From: Methylovulum psychrotolerans
Lineage (GTDB): Bacteria > Pseudomonadota > Gammaproteobacteria > Methylococcales > Methylomonadaceae
Reading direction: 5' to 3'
Length of the DNA stretch: 64,000 nt
Assembly: GCF_002923755.1 (NCBI RefSeq)
Contig: NZ_PGFZ01000008.1
Location: 208,674 to 272,673 of the forward strand
Shown here: one piece after another, positions 38,973-47,368 of the stretch
Layout of the letters: each line of letters opens with the position of its first letter
Numbering within the stretch: the stretch's first letter is position 1
Position numbers and translations under genes: made by a program
The notes under the pieces: generated by a model
What the model was told of the DNA's origin: nothing
The model's database searches: none
Seen by the model: only the letters and a program-made list of their open reading frames with translations

Positions 38973-40238
38973 TTACACAACCCCTACGTCTTGCGGCGCA
39001 GAAAAAAACTGCCGTGTAGCAAAAACACTATCCCCAAAGCGTTTGCCTTGCCAACTTAAATGGCGTTTTAACACAAAATCAAAGCGTAGGGCATGGTAGT
39101 CTTGCAGGGCTTCTAACGGGGCCACTGCCGTTTCCGGCAACAGGCCTTCGTGGGCAAAATCGCGGGCGGAGATGAGGGGCAGTACCGCTGGCAAGGGGTA
39201 GTCTGAGCCATATAACAGGCGGCTATGCCAAGCGGTCTCGGTCAGTAAGGTTTTTAGCACGTTAATATCGCGGTTAAGCATGGTGATGGCGGAGATGTCG
39301 CCGAATAAGCGGCCTTGCCATTGCGGTTCCGCCATCAGCTTGGCGAAACAGTCAAAACTTCTGACGGTTTTGCCGTTGTCGTCGGTATCGTTACCGATGC
39401 TGGCGCAATGCGCGACCACTACCCTCACTCCGGCATCTAAGGCTCGGCGCAAGCGCAAGGGGTTGCCGAATGCGGCCTGAGCCGCACCGTGCATGGCTTT
39501 TTCTTCGCCGCCGTGGCTAATGATGGGGATGTTAAGCTGTGCCGCCGCCCGATAAAATCGCCCGCATTGCGGTGAGGCCGGATCAATCGCCATAGCGGAC
39601 GGCAACCATTTGACCGCCCGCGCCCCGTGCGCGACGGCATCCGCCAACACTTCCACACAATCGGCACGGTAGGGATGGATGCTGGCGACCCATTCAAAGC
39701 TATCGGGGTAGAGCTGCGCCAGTTTTTGCGCATACGCGTTGGGGACAAAATAGGCGGTATGGGCATCATCCGGTTCACCGCTGGCCCCGTGCGCCTTATC
39801 AAACGCATACAGCAATACTTTCGCGCCCTTCGGCAGGCTCGCCATTAAAGCCCGCAGCCGCGTGACAAACGCTTCGTCTTGATGCCCCGGCGTTTCGGCA
39901 CAAGCGGCATTGGCAAAAGTCCGCTGTTGCAAGTATTGCCAGGGATGCCAAAACGGCGACTGTAAATCGGGGCTTAGGCTAATGCCGCTGCCCCCGTCAC
40001 CGGAGCCGACGATATGGGCATGGCAATCCCACCAATCGACCGGGTTAATGCCTTGCCATGCCGCTTGTTCTAACGCGCTGGCTGGGCTTGCCGCCGGGTC
40101 TAGGCAGTGGTTTTTCAGGCGTAGCCAGTCCGCATGTAGCGGCTGGCTGGCGGCGACGCTAAGGCCTGTGGCGGCTAGGCGGAGAAAATGGCGGCGGCTG
40201 AGCGTAGGGGTAAAAAGCGGGCTTGGGGTGGGCGGCAT
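38973..40238 (-). CDS. Tat-exported amidohydrolase-family (TIM-barrel) metal hydrolase
   Basis: 421 aa. The N-terminus has a twin-arginine signal (LSRRHFLRLAATGLSVAASQ) with cleavage near QPLHA, so the protein should fold with its metal before export. The mature part fits amidohydrolase family 2: the first metal ligands are in WWDCHAHIVG, followed by IISHGGEEKAMHG, RVVVAHCASIG and the late Asp in LLYGSDYPLP. The substrate is unknown. Stands alone; the next gene is divergent and iron-regulated. Confidence 0.82.
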   Translation of the reverse strand: MPPTPSPLFTPTLSRRHFLRLAATGLSVAASQPLHADWLRLKNHCLDPAASPASALEQAAWQGINPVDWWDCHAHIVGSGDGGSGISLSPDLQSPFWHPWQYLQQRTFANAACAETPGHQDEAFVTRLRALMASLPKGAKVLLYAFDKAHGASGEPDDAHTAYFVPNAYAQKLAQLYPDSFEWVASIHPYRADCVEVLADAVAHGARAVKWLPSAMAIDPASPQCGRFYRAAAQLNIPIISHGGEEKAMHGAAQAAFGNPLRLRRALDAGVRVVVAHCASIGNDTDDNGKTVRSFDCFAKLMAEPQWQGRLFGDISAITMLNRDINVLKTLLTETAWHSRLLYGSDYPLPAVLPLISARDFAHEGLLPETAVAPLEALQDYHALRFDFVLKRHLSWQGKRFGDSVFATRQFFSAPQDVGVV

Positions 40239-40379
40239 AAACGGTTAGGTTTGGTGGACGGCGGAACGCTATACCTTACGGTACTGGCATCAATAAATCC
40301 ACCCGTTATTTTATGCCCATAGCAAGTGCTGTTGGGCAAATTGGCGGGAAAACATTGCCAATACGTCATAGTCAATAAT

Positions 40380-40398
40380 ATAATTGATAATCATTATC
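40380..40398. promoter_or_regulatory. Fur box upstream of the ECF sigma gene
   Basis: Contains the perfect 13-bp core GATAATCATTATC (40386-40398) of the Fur consensus, in an AT-rich promoter-like stretch 22 bp before the GTG start. Implies repression by Fe-Fur. Confidence 0.85.
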
Positions 40399-40420
40399 AA
40401 TAACGCCTTTATTTACTACC

Positions 40421-40906
40421 GTGCTAGAACATCATTATCACGAATTGTTAAATTATCTGCTCCGTATTACCGGCAACCGCGACACAGCAGCAGATATTGC
40501 CCAAGAGGCGTTTGTGCGGGTGTTGGAAGCCCAGGCCGCCAAGCCGGAAACCCAAATCCGGGAGCCGCGTGCTTGGCTGTTTAAAACCGCCAAAAATATC
40601 GTCATTGACCGCTATCGGCAAGAAACGGTACGCGGCTATGATAATGTTGACGAAATCGGCTTGCTGGCTTCAGAAGCCTGTGATCCGGTAACGGTTATCG
40701 CTGGGCAACAAGCCGCCGAGGCGGTATTGCAAATCATTGCCCAGTTACCGCCGCGCTGTAAAGAGGCTTTTGTGCTCTATAAGTTAGTCGGTTTACCGCA
40801 AGCCACCATCGCCGTGCGTATGGGCATATCGGCCAATATGGTCGAAAAACATATCAATACGGGGATGCTGGCTTGTAAGAATTGCCCTTATGCGCGAGAA
40901 GATTAG
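40421..40906 (+). CDS. FecI/PvdS-type ECF sigma factor
   Basis: 161 aa from a GTG start. Region 2 is DTAADIAQEAFVRVLEAQ and EPRAWLFKTAKNIVIDRYRQ; region 4 is LPPRCKEAFVLYKLVGLPQA and MGISANMVEKHINTGM. Belongs to the iron-starvation sigma group. A Fur box lies just upstream, and the TonB receptor follows after a second one. No FecR-type anti-sigma gene is adjacent, unlike the usual fecI-fecR-fecA order. Probably activates the siderophore genes downstream. Confidence 0.9.
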   Translation: MLEHHYHELLNYLLRITGNRDTAADIAQEAFVRVLEAQAAKPETQIREPRAWLFKTAKNIVIDRYRQETVRGYDNVDEIGLLASEACDPVTVIAGQQAAEAVLQIIAQLPPRCKEAFVLYKLVGLPQATIAVRMGISANMVEKHINTGMLACKNCPYARED

Positions 40907-41019
40907 GGCTTATCGCTTATCGCTGATGATTTTGCCTTTGCCTTCCGGCCTTAGCCCCACCCGCAAAAAATTATTTTCCCCGCCATATCAGGATTAGCCA
41001 TTGCCATGCGTCTACAAAT

Positions 41020-41038
41020 GAGAACGATTATCATTTCT
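41020..41038. promoter_or_regulatory. Fur box upstream of the TonB receptor
   Basis: GAGAACGATTATCATTTCT matches the 19-bp Fur consensus at about 13 positions, including the core GAT-ATCATT. It ends 16 bp before the receptor ATG, overlapping the likely ribosome-binding region. Confidence 0.7.
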
Positions 41039-41054
41039 TATTGGAGACAAGCAG

Positions 41055-43268
41055 ATGTCTTATTCATTACTATTGCCGCATCGGCACACCAACCGTCCGC
41101 TAGCATTAGCCGTCGCCCTGTTGCTTGCCGCACCCACGCCAGGATTGGCGCAGCCGTCAGAAACCACTGAAGAGGGTAGGGCGGAAGATAAAGCCGCCGC
41201 CAAAGCCACTACCGCAAAAACGGCTACCTTACCCACCGTGAACGTCACCGCTGAAGCGGAACAATCGGCTGATGTCGGTTATGTCGCGCCTAATAGTACC
41301 GCCGCCACCAAAACCGACACCCCGTTGCTGGCAACACCGCAATCGGTTTCGGTCGTTACCCGCAAGCAAATCGCCGCGCAAAATGCCACTACCTTGGCGG
41401 AAACGCTACGTTATACGCCGGGCATCCAAAGCGAGACCTTCGGCTTTGAGCCGCGTACCACGTTCCTTAAAATGCGGGGCTTCGATGCCACTGAAACAGG
41501 GCTGTACCAAGATAGCTTAAAGCTGGCCAACCCCGGCTTTGTCGTCGGTTACAGTTTGGAGCCTTACGGGGCGGAGCGTATTGAAGTGCCGCGCGGCCCC
41601 GCTTCGGTGTTGTATGGGCAAAGCAGTGCCGGGGGCTTGGTGAATTACATTTCCAAACACCCGCAATTCGACCCGTTCCGCGAGATTAAGTTTGATGCGG
41701 GTACTTATGGGCGTTTACAAGGCGCGGTGGATGCCACGGGGGCATTGGACGCACAAAAAACCTTGGCCTACCGCCTGACCGGGGTTGTACGCGACAGCGA
41801 TACCCAAGTCGATTACATCCAAGACAAGCATATCTATGTCGCTCCCGCCCTGACGTGGAAGCCCAACAGCCAAACCACCCTGACGTTATTAAGCCACTAT
41901 CAAAAAGATCAGACCCAGCCCTCGCAGCGTCTGCCTGCCGCCGGGACTTTATATGGCAATCCCAACGGCAAAATTCCCACCAACCGCTTTACTGGCGAAC
42001 CCACTGTAGATAGCTATAACCGTGAAGAATTTGCTGTCGGCTACGAATTGGAGCATCGCTTGAACAAAGCAGTGACGTTCCGGCAAAAAACCCGCTACTA
42101 CGATAATGCCGTTGATGACAGGACGATTTACACCACCGCCTTGCTGGCCGACCAACGCACTATCACCCGCGCCTTATATGAAAGTTTCGGCAAGGTGCAG
42201 GGCGTTAGCTTGGATAACCAAGCCCAGTTTAACTTTGCCACTGGCCCCGTGAGCCACTCTTTGCTGGCGGGCTTAGATTTCCAGCATGTCCATTCGACGA
42301 CGGTGCAGACCTATGGCGACGCGCCTAACCTGGACATTTACAACCCGGTTTATGGCAGCCCCGTCGCGGCAGCCCCAGTGTTTAAGAACCAAGCGGCTGT
42401 ACAAAACCAAATCGGTTTGTATTTGCAAGACCAGCTTAAATTGGCCGAACACTGGCGACTGACCTTAGGCGGGCGCTATGACTTGGCCGATAGCGAAACC
42501 CAAGACCGCCTGAGCGGCCAAACTACCCAACAGGGCAACAACGCCGCCACAGGCCGCGCCGGGTTGGTGTATCTGGCTGACAATGGCCTTGCCCCTTATT
42601 TAAGCTACGCGCAATCGTTTTTGCCCGTGTTAGGTACGGATGCCAATGGGGTGGCGTTTACGCCGGAAACGGGCGAGCAATACGAAGTGGGGGTGAAGTT
42701 CCAGCCCAAACAGTCCAATAGCTTTGTCACCTTAGCGTATTTTGATTTGACCCGGCATAGCTTCCTGACCCCGAACCCGATTACCTTCGCCAATGTGCAA
42801 CGCGGTGAAGCGCGTTCGCAAGGCCTAGAGTTAGAAGGGGTCGCCAGCCTGGATAACGGTTTGGATGTCACGGCCAGTTACGCCTATACCGATGCCCATG
42901 TCACCAAAAGCTCATTCAGTGCCGAAGTGGGCGAAACTTTGGAATACACGCCTGAACACAAAGCCACGCTATGGGCGGATTACACCGTGCCGTCCGGCCA
43001 AGCGAAAGGCTGGGGCGTGGGGGCGGGGACGCGCTATATCGGCACCTCAGTCGGCAACAGCTACGCCGCCAGAAACACCATCGAAATCCCCGATGTCGTG
43101 CTGTTCGACACGGCTGTGCATTTCAACCTCAAACCCTTCCAATTTGCCGTCAACCTGCAAAACGCCCTCGATAAGGAATATGTCGCCACCGCTTTTACCA
43201 GCGGCGGCGACTTTGCCACCTACGGGGCGCGGCGGGTCATTATTGGCTCGGTTAAATACAGTTTTTAA
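41055..43268 (+). CDS. TonB-dependent siderophore receptor
   Basis: 737-aa outer-membrane receptor. Signal peptide to about AAPTPGLAQ, a TonB-box-like segment (TLPTVNVTAEA), a plug domain (TPQSVSVVTRKQIAAQNATT, RGPASVLYGQSSAGGLVNYI) and a 22-strand barrel ending in the terminal Phe of IIGSVKYSF. Resembles the FhuA/FoxA/FpvA group that imports hydroxamate siderophores. The N-terminal signalling (STN) domain of FecA-type transducers is absent, which fits the lack of FecR. GGAG precedes the ATG. Likely imports the siderophore made by the next genes. Confidence 0.93.
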   Translation: MSYSLLLPHRHTNRPLALAVALLLAAPTPGLAQPSETTEEGRAEDKAAAKATTAKTATLPTVNVTAEAEQSADVGYVAPNSTAATKTDTPLLATPQSVSVVTRKQIAAQNATTLAETLRYTPGIQSETFGFEPRTTFLKMRGFDATETGLYQDSLKLANPGFVVGYSLEPYGAERIEVPRGPASVLYGQSSAGGLVNYISKHPQFDPFREIKFDAGTYGRLQGAVDATGALDAQKTLAYRLTGVVRDSDTQVDYIQDKHIYVAPALTWKPNSQTTLTLLSHYQKDQTQPSQRLPAAGTLYGNPNGKIPTNRFTGEPTVDSYNREEFAVGYELEHRLNKAVTFRQKTRYYDNAVDDRTIYTTALLADQRTITRALYESFGKVQGVSLDNQAQFNFATGPVSHSLLAGLDFQHVHSTTVQTYGDAPNLDIYNPVYGSPVAAAPVFKNQAAVQNQIGLYLQDQLKLAEHWRLTLGGRYDLADSETQDRLSGQTTQQGNNAATGRAGLVYLADNGLAPYLSYAQSFLPVLGTDANGVAFTPETGEQYEVGVKFQPKQSNSFVTLAYFDLTRHSFLTPNPITFANVQRGEARSQGLELEGVASLDNGLDVTASYAYTDAHVTKSSFSAEVGETLEYTPEHKATLWADYTVPSGQAKGWGVGAGTRYIGTSVGNSYAARNTIEIPDVVLFDTAVHFNLKPFQFAVNLQNALDKEYVATAFTSGGDFATYGARRVIIGSVKYSF

Positions 43269-43295
43269 GGCTTTCCTCCCACTTTGGAGATGTTT

Positions 43296-44879
43296 ATGAA
43301 TAACGAAACCGTTATGTTACAAACCGTTAAATGTTGCCCCGAGCCGTCTGCTAGCCACTTGTTAAACCCGGATTTTATCTTTAATGAGCGCAACTTAGGC
43401 CACTATCAAGCCAGTTTGCTGCAAGGTATCGCCCTGATCCAAAAAAGCGTTGCCGCCGCCAATAAACCTTTTAGCGGCATTTTGCCGCACGAACTGGCGG
43501 CACAGTTCCGCGCGGTGGATTTACGCCAGACCTGCGGGTTGGCCGAAGCCTTGGCGGAACTGGAGCAGTTATATCTTAACCATGCCGTGTACTTCCACCA
43601 TCCCCAGTATGTCGCGCACCTGAATTGCCCGATAGCGATACCCGCCATTTTGGCGGAGTTGTTGCTGGTGTCGGTCAATTCGTCGGTGGATACTTGGGAC
43701 CAAAGTGCGGGCGGTACGTTGATCGAACAAAAATTGCTCGATTGGACTACTGAGATTATCGGCTTGGGCGGACAGGCAGACGGCATTTTTACCAGCGGTG
43801 GTACCCAATCCAACTTAATGGCGATGCTGTTGGCGCGCGATAGCTGTTGCGCCAAAAATGCGGGTTACAGCACCAAAACCCACGGTTTACCCGTTGATTT
43901 TGGCAAGTTACGAATTTTCACTTCGCAAGCCAGCCATTTTAGCATCCAAAAAGCGGCGGCTATTTTAGGCTTGGGCTATGACGCAGTCGTGCCGGTTGCT
44001 TGTGACCGCTATTTTAAAATGGATGTGGCGGCGTTGGCGCATGAGCTGGATAGGGCTTTAGCCAATGGACTGATCCCCATGGCGGTGGTGGCGACGGCGG
44101 GCACTACCGATTTTGGCAGTATCGACCCGTTACCTGAGCTGGCCCAGCTTTGCCAAGTTTATGGCCTGTGGCTGCATGTCGATGCGGCTTATGGTTGCGG
44201 CCTGTTGGTGTCGCCTAAATTCCGGCATTGGTTGGCGGGTATTGAGTGTGCCGATTCGGTCACGGTCGATTATCACAAAGCGTTTTTGCAACCTGTCAGT
44301 TGCAGCGCGTTTTTGGTGAAGGACAAACGCCATTTGGCGGTAGTGACTCATCATGCCGATTATCTCAACCCTTTAAGCCAAGCTAACGACGGTGTACCTA
44401 ATCTGGTCAATAAAAGTATCCAAACCACCAAACGCTTTGACGCACTGAAGCTGTGGCTGACTTTACGCGTAATGGGGGCGGCGCAATTGGGTGCGGCTTT
44501 TGATGCCTGCATCCATTTGGCCAAACAAGCCTATTTGTTGCTGCTGTCGGAGCCGTCTATCGAAACGCTGCATCATCCGCAACTTAGCACCTTAGTGTTC
44601 CGTTACCGCCCCGCCCGGCAAGCCGACGGAGCCGAGTTGGACAAGGCCAACGCCGCTATCCGCAAGGCTTTGTTCCGTTCCGGCGAGGCCGTTATTGCGG
44701 GGACAAAAGTGCATGGCCAACAATACCTTAAATTTACCCTGCTCAATCCCTTAACGACCATCCAAGATTTGCAGGCGGTGCTGAAATTGATCCTGTTTTA
44801 TGGTCGCCAGTACGGCCATGCCGATGACCTGCCCAATGCCGTTAACGATGATTTTGTTAAGGAGGCTTGTGATGCCTGA
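43296..44879 (+). CDS. PLP-dependent group II decarboxylase (siderophore diamine-forming, DesA/BibA-like)
   Basis: 527 aa from the ATG at 43296 (GGAG upstream). Motifs: LNCPIAIPAILAELLLVSVN, GIFTSGGTQSNLMAMLLARD, LWLHVDAAYGCGLL and the PLP lysine in TVDYHKAFLQPVSCSAFLV. Resembles the lysine/diaminobutyrate decarboxylases of NIS siderophore loci, which supply cadaverine or another diamine. Position between the receptor and the N-hydroxylase supports this. It overlaps the next gene by eight bases. Confidence 0.85.
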   Translation: MNNETVMLQTVKCCPEPSASHLLNPDFIFNERNLGHYQASLLQGIALIQKSVAAANKPFSGILPHELAAQFRAVDLRQTCGLAEALAELEQLYLNHAVYFHHPQYVAHLNCPIAIPAILAELLLVSVNSSVDTWDQSAGGTLIEQKLLDWTTEIIGLGGQADGIFTSGGTQSNLMAMLLARDSCCAKNAGYSTKTHGLPVDFGKLRIFTSQASHFSIQKAAAILGLGYDAVVPVACDRYFKMDVAALAHELDRALANGLIPMAVVATAGTTDFGSIDPLPELAQLCQVYGLWLHVDAAYGCGLLVSPKFRHWLAGIECADSVTVDYHKAFLQPVSCSAFLVKDKRHLAVVTHHADYLNPLSQANDGVPNLVNKSIQTTKRFDALKLWLTLRVMGAAQLGAAFDACIHLAKQAYLLLLSEPSIETLHHPQLSTLVFRYRPARQADGAELDKANAAIRKALFRSGEAVIAGTKVHGQQYLKFTLLNPLTTIQDLQAVLKLILFYGRQYGHADDLPNAVNDDFVKEACDA

Positions 44880-46173
44880 GAAAATTTATGACGTGGTCGG
44901 CATCGGTATCGGCCCGTTCAACCTGAGTCTGGCGTGTTTGCTCCAGCCCATTAAAGGCGTGGACAGTGTGTTTTTGGATAGCAGTGCGGGCTTTAATTGG
45001 CATCCGGGCATGATGTTGGAGTCGGCGCATTTGCAAACGCCGTTTTTATCGGATTTAGTGACCTTAGCCGATCCGACCAGCCCGTTCAGCTTTTTAAACT
45101 ACCTGAAAGAACAAGGGCGTATCTATGCGTTTTATATCCGCGAAAACTTTTTCCTGTTGCGTAGCGAGTATAACCAGTATTGCCAATGGGCGGCGGCTAA
45201 GCTCGATAACGTGGTTTTTAACAGCCATGTCTGGCAAGTGGATTACCACGCTGGGTTAGGTTGTTATCTTATCCATAGCCAGTGTACGCAAACCGGGCAA
45301 AGCCGCACTTACCGTGCCAAAGCCTTAGTGTTAGGCACGGGGACTGTACCTTACACGCCGCCGTGCTGCGCAAACTTGGCGGCGGCGGTGCATTCGTCGC
45401 AGTATCTGAACGTTAAGGCGGATTTACAGCGGCAGACCTCGATTACCGTGTTGGGTAGCGGGCAAAGCGCGGCGGAAATTTATTATGATTTACTGCAAGA
45501 TATTGATAAATATGGCTATGAACTGAGCTGGATTACCCGCTCGGCACGGTTTTTTCCGCTGGAATACAACAAGTTGACCTTAGAAATGACCTCGCCGGAG
45601 TATGTGGATTATTTTCATGGCCTGCCCGCCGGGCAACGCGACCGTGTTATCGCCGGACAGCATAACCTTTATAAAGGCATTAACGGCGCGTTGATTAACG
45701 ATATTTATGATTTGCTCTATGCCAAAAGCCTAAACCATGCCATTCGGGCCAATTTATTGACCCATTCCGCTTTAACGGCGGCGGCTTTCGATACCACCAG
45801 CGGCCAATTTACCTTGGACTTTGAGCATCAAGAGCAGGCCGCCAGTTTTCGCCACCACAGTGCCGGTCTGGTATTGGCGACGGGCTACCATTACCGCTTG
45901 CCGGAATTCTTGGCGGGTATCGAACAGCGCATCCAATGGGATGGGCAGGGCCGTTTTGCCGTCAACCGCAATTACAGCATCGACCCGAACGGCAACGAAT
46001 TGTTTGTCCAGAATGTCGGCCTGCACAGCCACGGCTTCACCACCCCTGATTTAGGCATGGTGTGTTACCGCAATGCCTGCATTATCGAAGCCATTACGGG
46101 TACGGCACATTATCCCATTGAGCGGCGCATCGCCTTCCAGCAATTTACCGTCCCTGAGGCCACCGGAATTTAG
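44872..46173 (+). CDS. Lysine/ornithine/diamine N-monooxygenase (siderophore hydroxylase)
   Basis: 433 aa. FAD motif VVGIGIGPFNLSLACLLQP, NADPH motif VLGSGQSAAEIYYDLLQDID, and the late ATGY motif in LVLATGYHYRLPEF define the IucD/AlcA/DesB family. Adds oxygen to a primary amine to give the hydroxylamine that becomes a hydroxamate. The ATG at 44872 overlaps the decarboxylase end, so coupling is likely. Given the diamine-forming enzyme upstream, the substrate is more likely cadaverine or putrescine than an amino acid. Confidence 0.92.
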   Translation: MPEKIYDVVGIGIGPFNLSLACLLQPIKGVDSVFLDSSAGFNWHPGMMLESAHLQTPFLSDLVTLADPTSPFSFLNYLKEQGRIYAFYIRENFFLLRSEYNQYCQWAAAKLDNVVFNSHVWQVDYHAGLGCYLIHSQCTQTGQSRTYRAKALVLGTGTVPYTPPCCANLAAAVHSSQYLNVKADLQRQTSITVLGSGQSAAEIYYDLLQDIDKYGYELSWITRSARFFPLEYNKLTLEMTSPEYVDYFHGLPAGQRDRVIAGQHNLYKGINGALINDIYDLLYAKSLNHAIRANLLTHSALTAAAFDTTSGQFTLDFEHQEQAASFRHHSAGLVLATGYHYRLPEFLAGIEQRIQWDGQGRFAVNRNYSIDPNGNELFVQNVGLHSHGFTTPDLGMVCYRNACIIEAITGTAHYPIERRIAFQQFTVPEATGI

Positions 46174-46174
46174 C

Positions 46175-47335
46175 ATGGCGAACCCCTTCAAGTGTTTTCT
46201 GGTGACGTTAATTACGGTGTCGGTAGTCAGTGATGCCCTGTTATTGCCGTTTTATCCGCAATTTTTTCGTGCCGCGTTTGCGATGGATGACCCGTGGTAT
46301 ATCGGCCTCTATCTCAGCGCGACCTGTTTGGTGGTGATGCTGGCATTTGTGTTATGGGCTCGCGTGGCCAAACACATTCCTGTATTGCGTTTGCTGGTGT
46401 ACACCCAATGTGCCGCCGGCCTATTGAGCATCGCTTGTTATGGGGCGCAAAGCTTGGCGGATTTCTGGCTGTTGTCGTTACTGATGCTGGGTTTTAAAGG
46501 CAGTTACTTGCTGATTTACCCGTATATCATGAGCTTAGAAACGCAAGACAAACACGGCGGCACGGTAGGCTTGTTGGCGGTGCTGGTACATTTAGGGGCG
46601 ATATTGGGTGCGGCGGCGGGTGGCCTAGTATTGGAATTATTAGCACCTAGGCAAGCGTTTTTGCTGATGGCGGCGGGTGATTTTATGCAGATGCTGATCT
46701 GTTGCGGCTTGCTTGCCGTCCGCATGGTTCCCGTGCCACTTCCCGAAACGGCTATGGCGAACCCGCCCCGCACTGTCGGCTTGTATCCGCTGGGTATGGT
46801 GATGTTGTTGTTTTATTTTAGCATCAGTTTGGGGCGGCCATTTTTTTCTTCCTACTGGCAGACGCTTAGCCCTTGGCAGGGCGAAACCGTTACCGGGCTG
46901 GTATTTGCCCTGCCCGGCGCTATCGCCTTAGTGGCTTTGTGCCTGGGCAAAAATAAGGGCGGTTTGCATGGCGTAAGCCCCGCACTGGGTTTATGCGCCA
47001 TTGGCTTGGCTTGCCAAGCCATCCCACATCCCGCTGTGGTGCTGGTGGGGCGTTGTCTCTATGGTTGGGGATTGTTTCAAGCCACGGTGTACTTAGATGT
47101 CTGCGTCTTCGCCATCAGCACCCCCAGCACCTATACCCGCGATTTTAGCAAAATTTACTTTTGCCAAAGCGTGGGGGCGTTACTGGCGGCTTTGGCGGCA
47201 GGCCGCTTAGTCGCCGATTATCCGCTGTCAGCCCCGTTTCTGGTCGGCGCGGCAGCACTCTTACCGACTTTGTTAATTTATCTGTTGCTGTTCCGGCCTA
47301 GGGCATTGCATAGCCTGGCTGTCAGTAAACCGTAA
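46175..47335 (+). CDS. MFS transporter, probable siderophore exporter
   Basis: 386 aa from the ATG at 46175, one base after the hydroxylase stop. About 11-12 membrane segments, e.g. FLVTLITVSVVSDALLLPFY, LYLSATCLVVMLAFVLWARV, VLVHLGAILGAAAGGLVLEL and VMLLFYFSISLGRPFFSSYW. In alcaligin-type loci an MFS exporter (AlcS) holds the same place. Direction of transport is inferred from context. Confidence 0.85.
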   Translation: MANPFKCFLVTLITVSVVSDALLLPFYPQFFRAAFAMDDPWYIGLYLSATCLVVMLAFVLWARVAKHIPVLRLLVYTQCAAGLLSIACYGAQSLADFWLLSLLMLGFKGSYLLIYPYIMSLETQDKHGGTVGLLAVLVHLGAILGAAAGGLVLELLAPRQAFLLMAAGDFMQMLICCGLLAVRMVPVPLPETAMANPPRTVGLYPLGMVMLLFYFSISLGRPFFSSYWQTLSPWQGETVTGLVFALPGAIALVALCLGKNKGGLHGVSPALGLCAIGLACQAIPHPAVVLVGRCLYGWGLFQATVYLDVCVFAISTPSTYTRDFSKIYFCQSVGALLAALAAGRLVADYPLSAPFLVGAAALLPTLLIYLLLFRPRALHSLAVSKP

Positions 47336-47368
47336 GCTTTCTTATCTTATTCTCTATAGGTATCCTTT

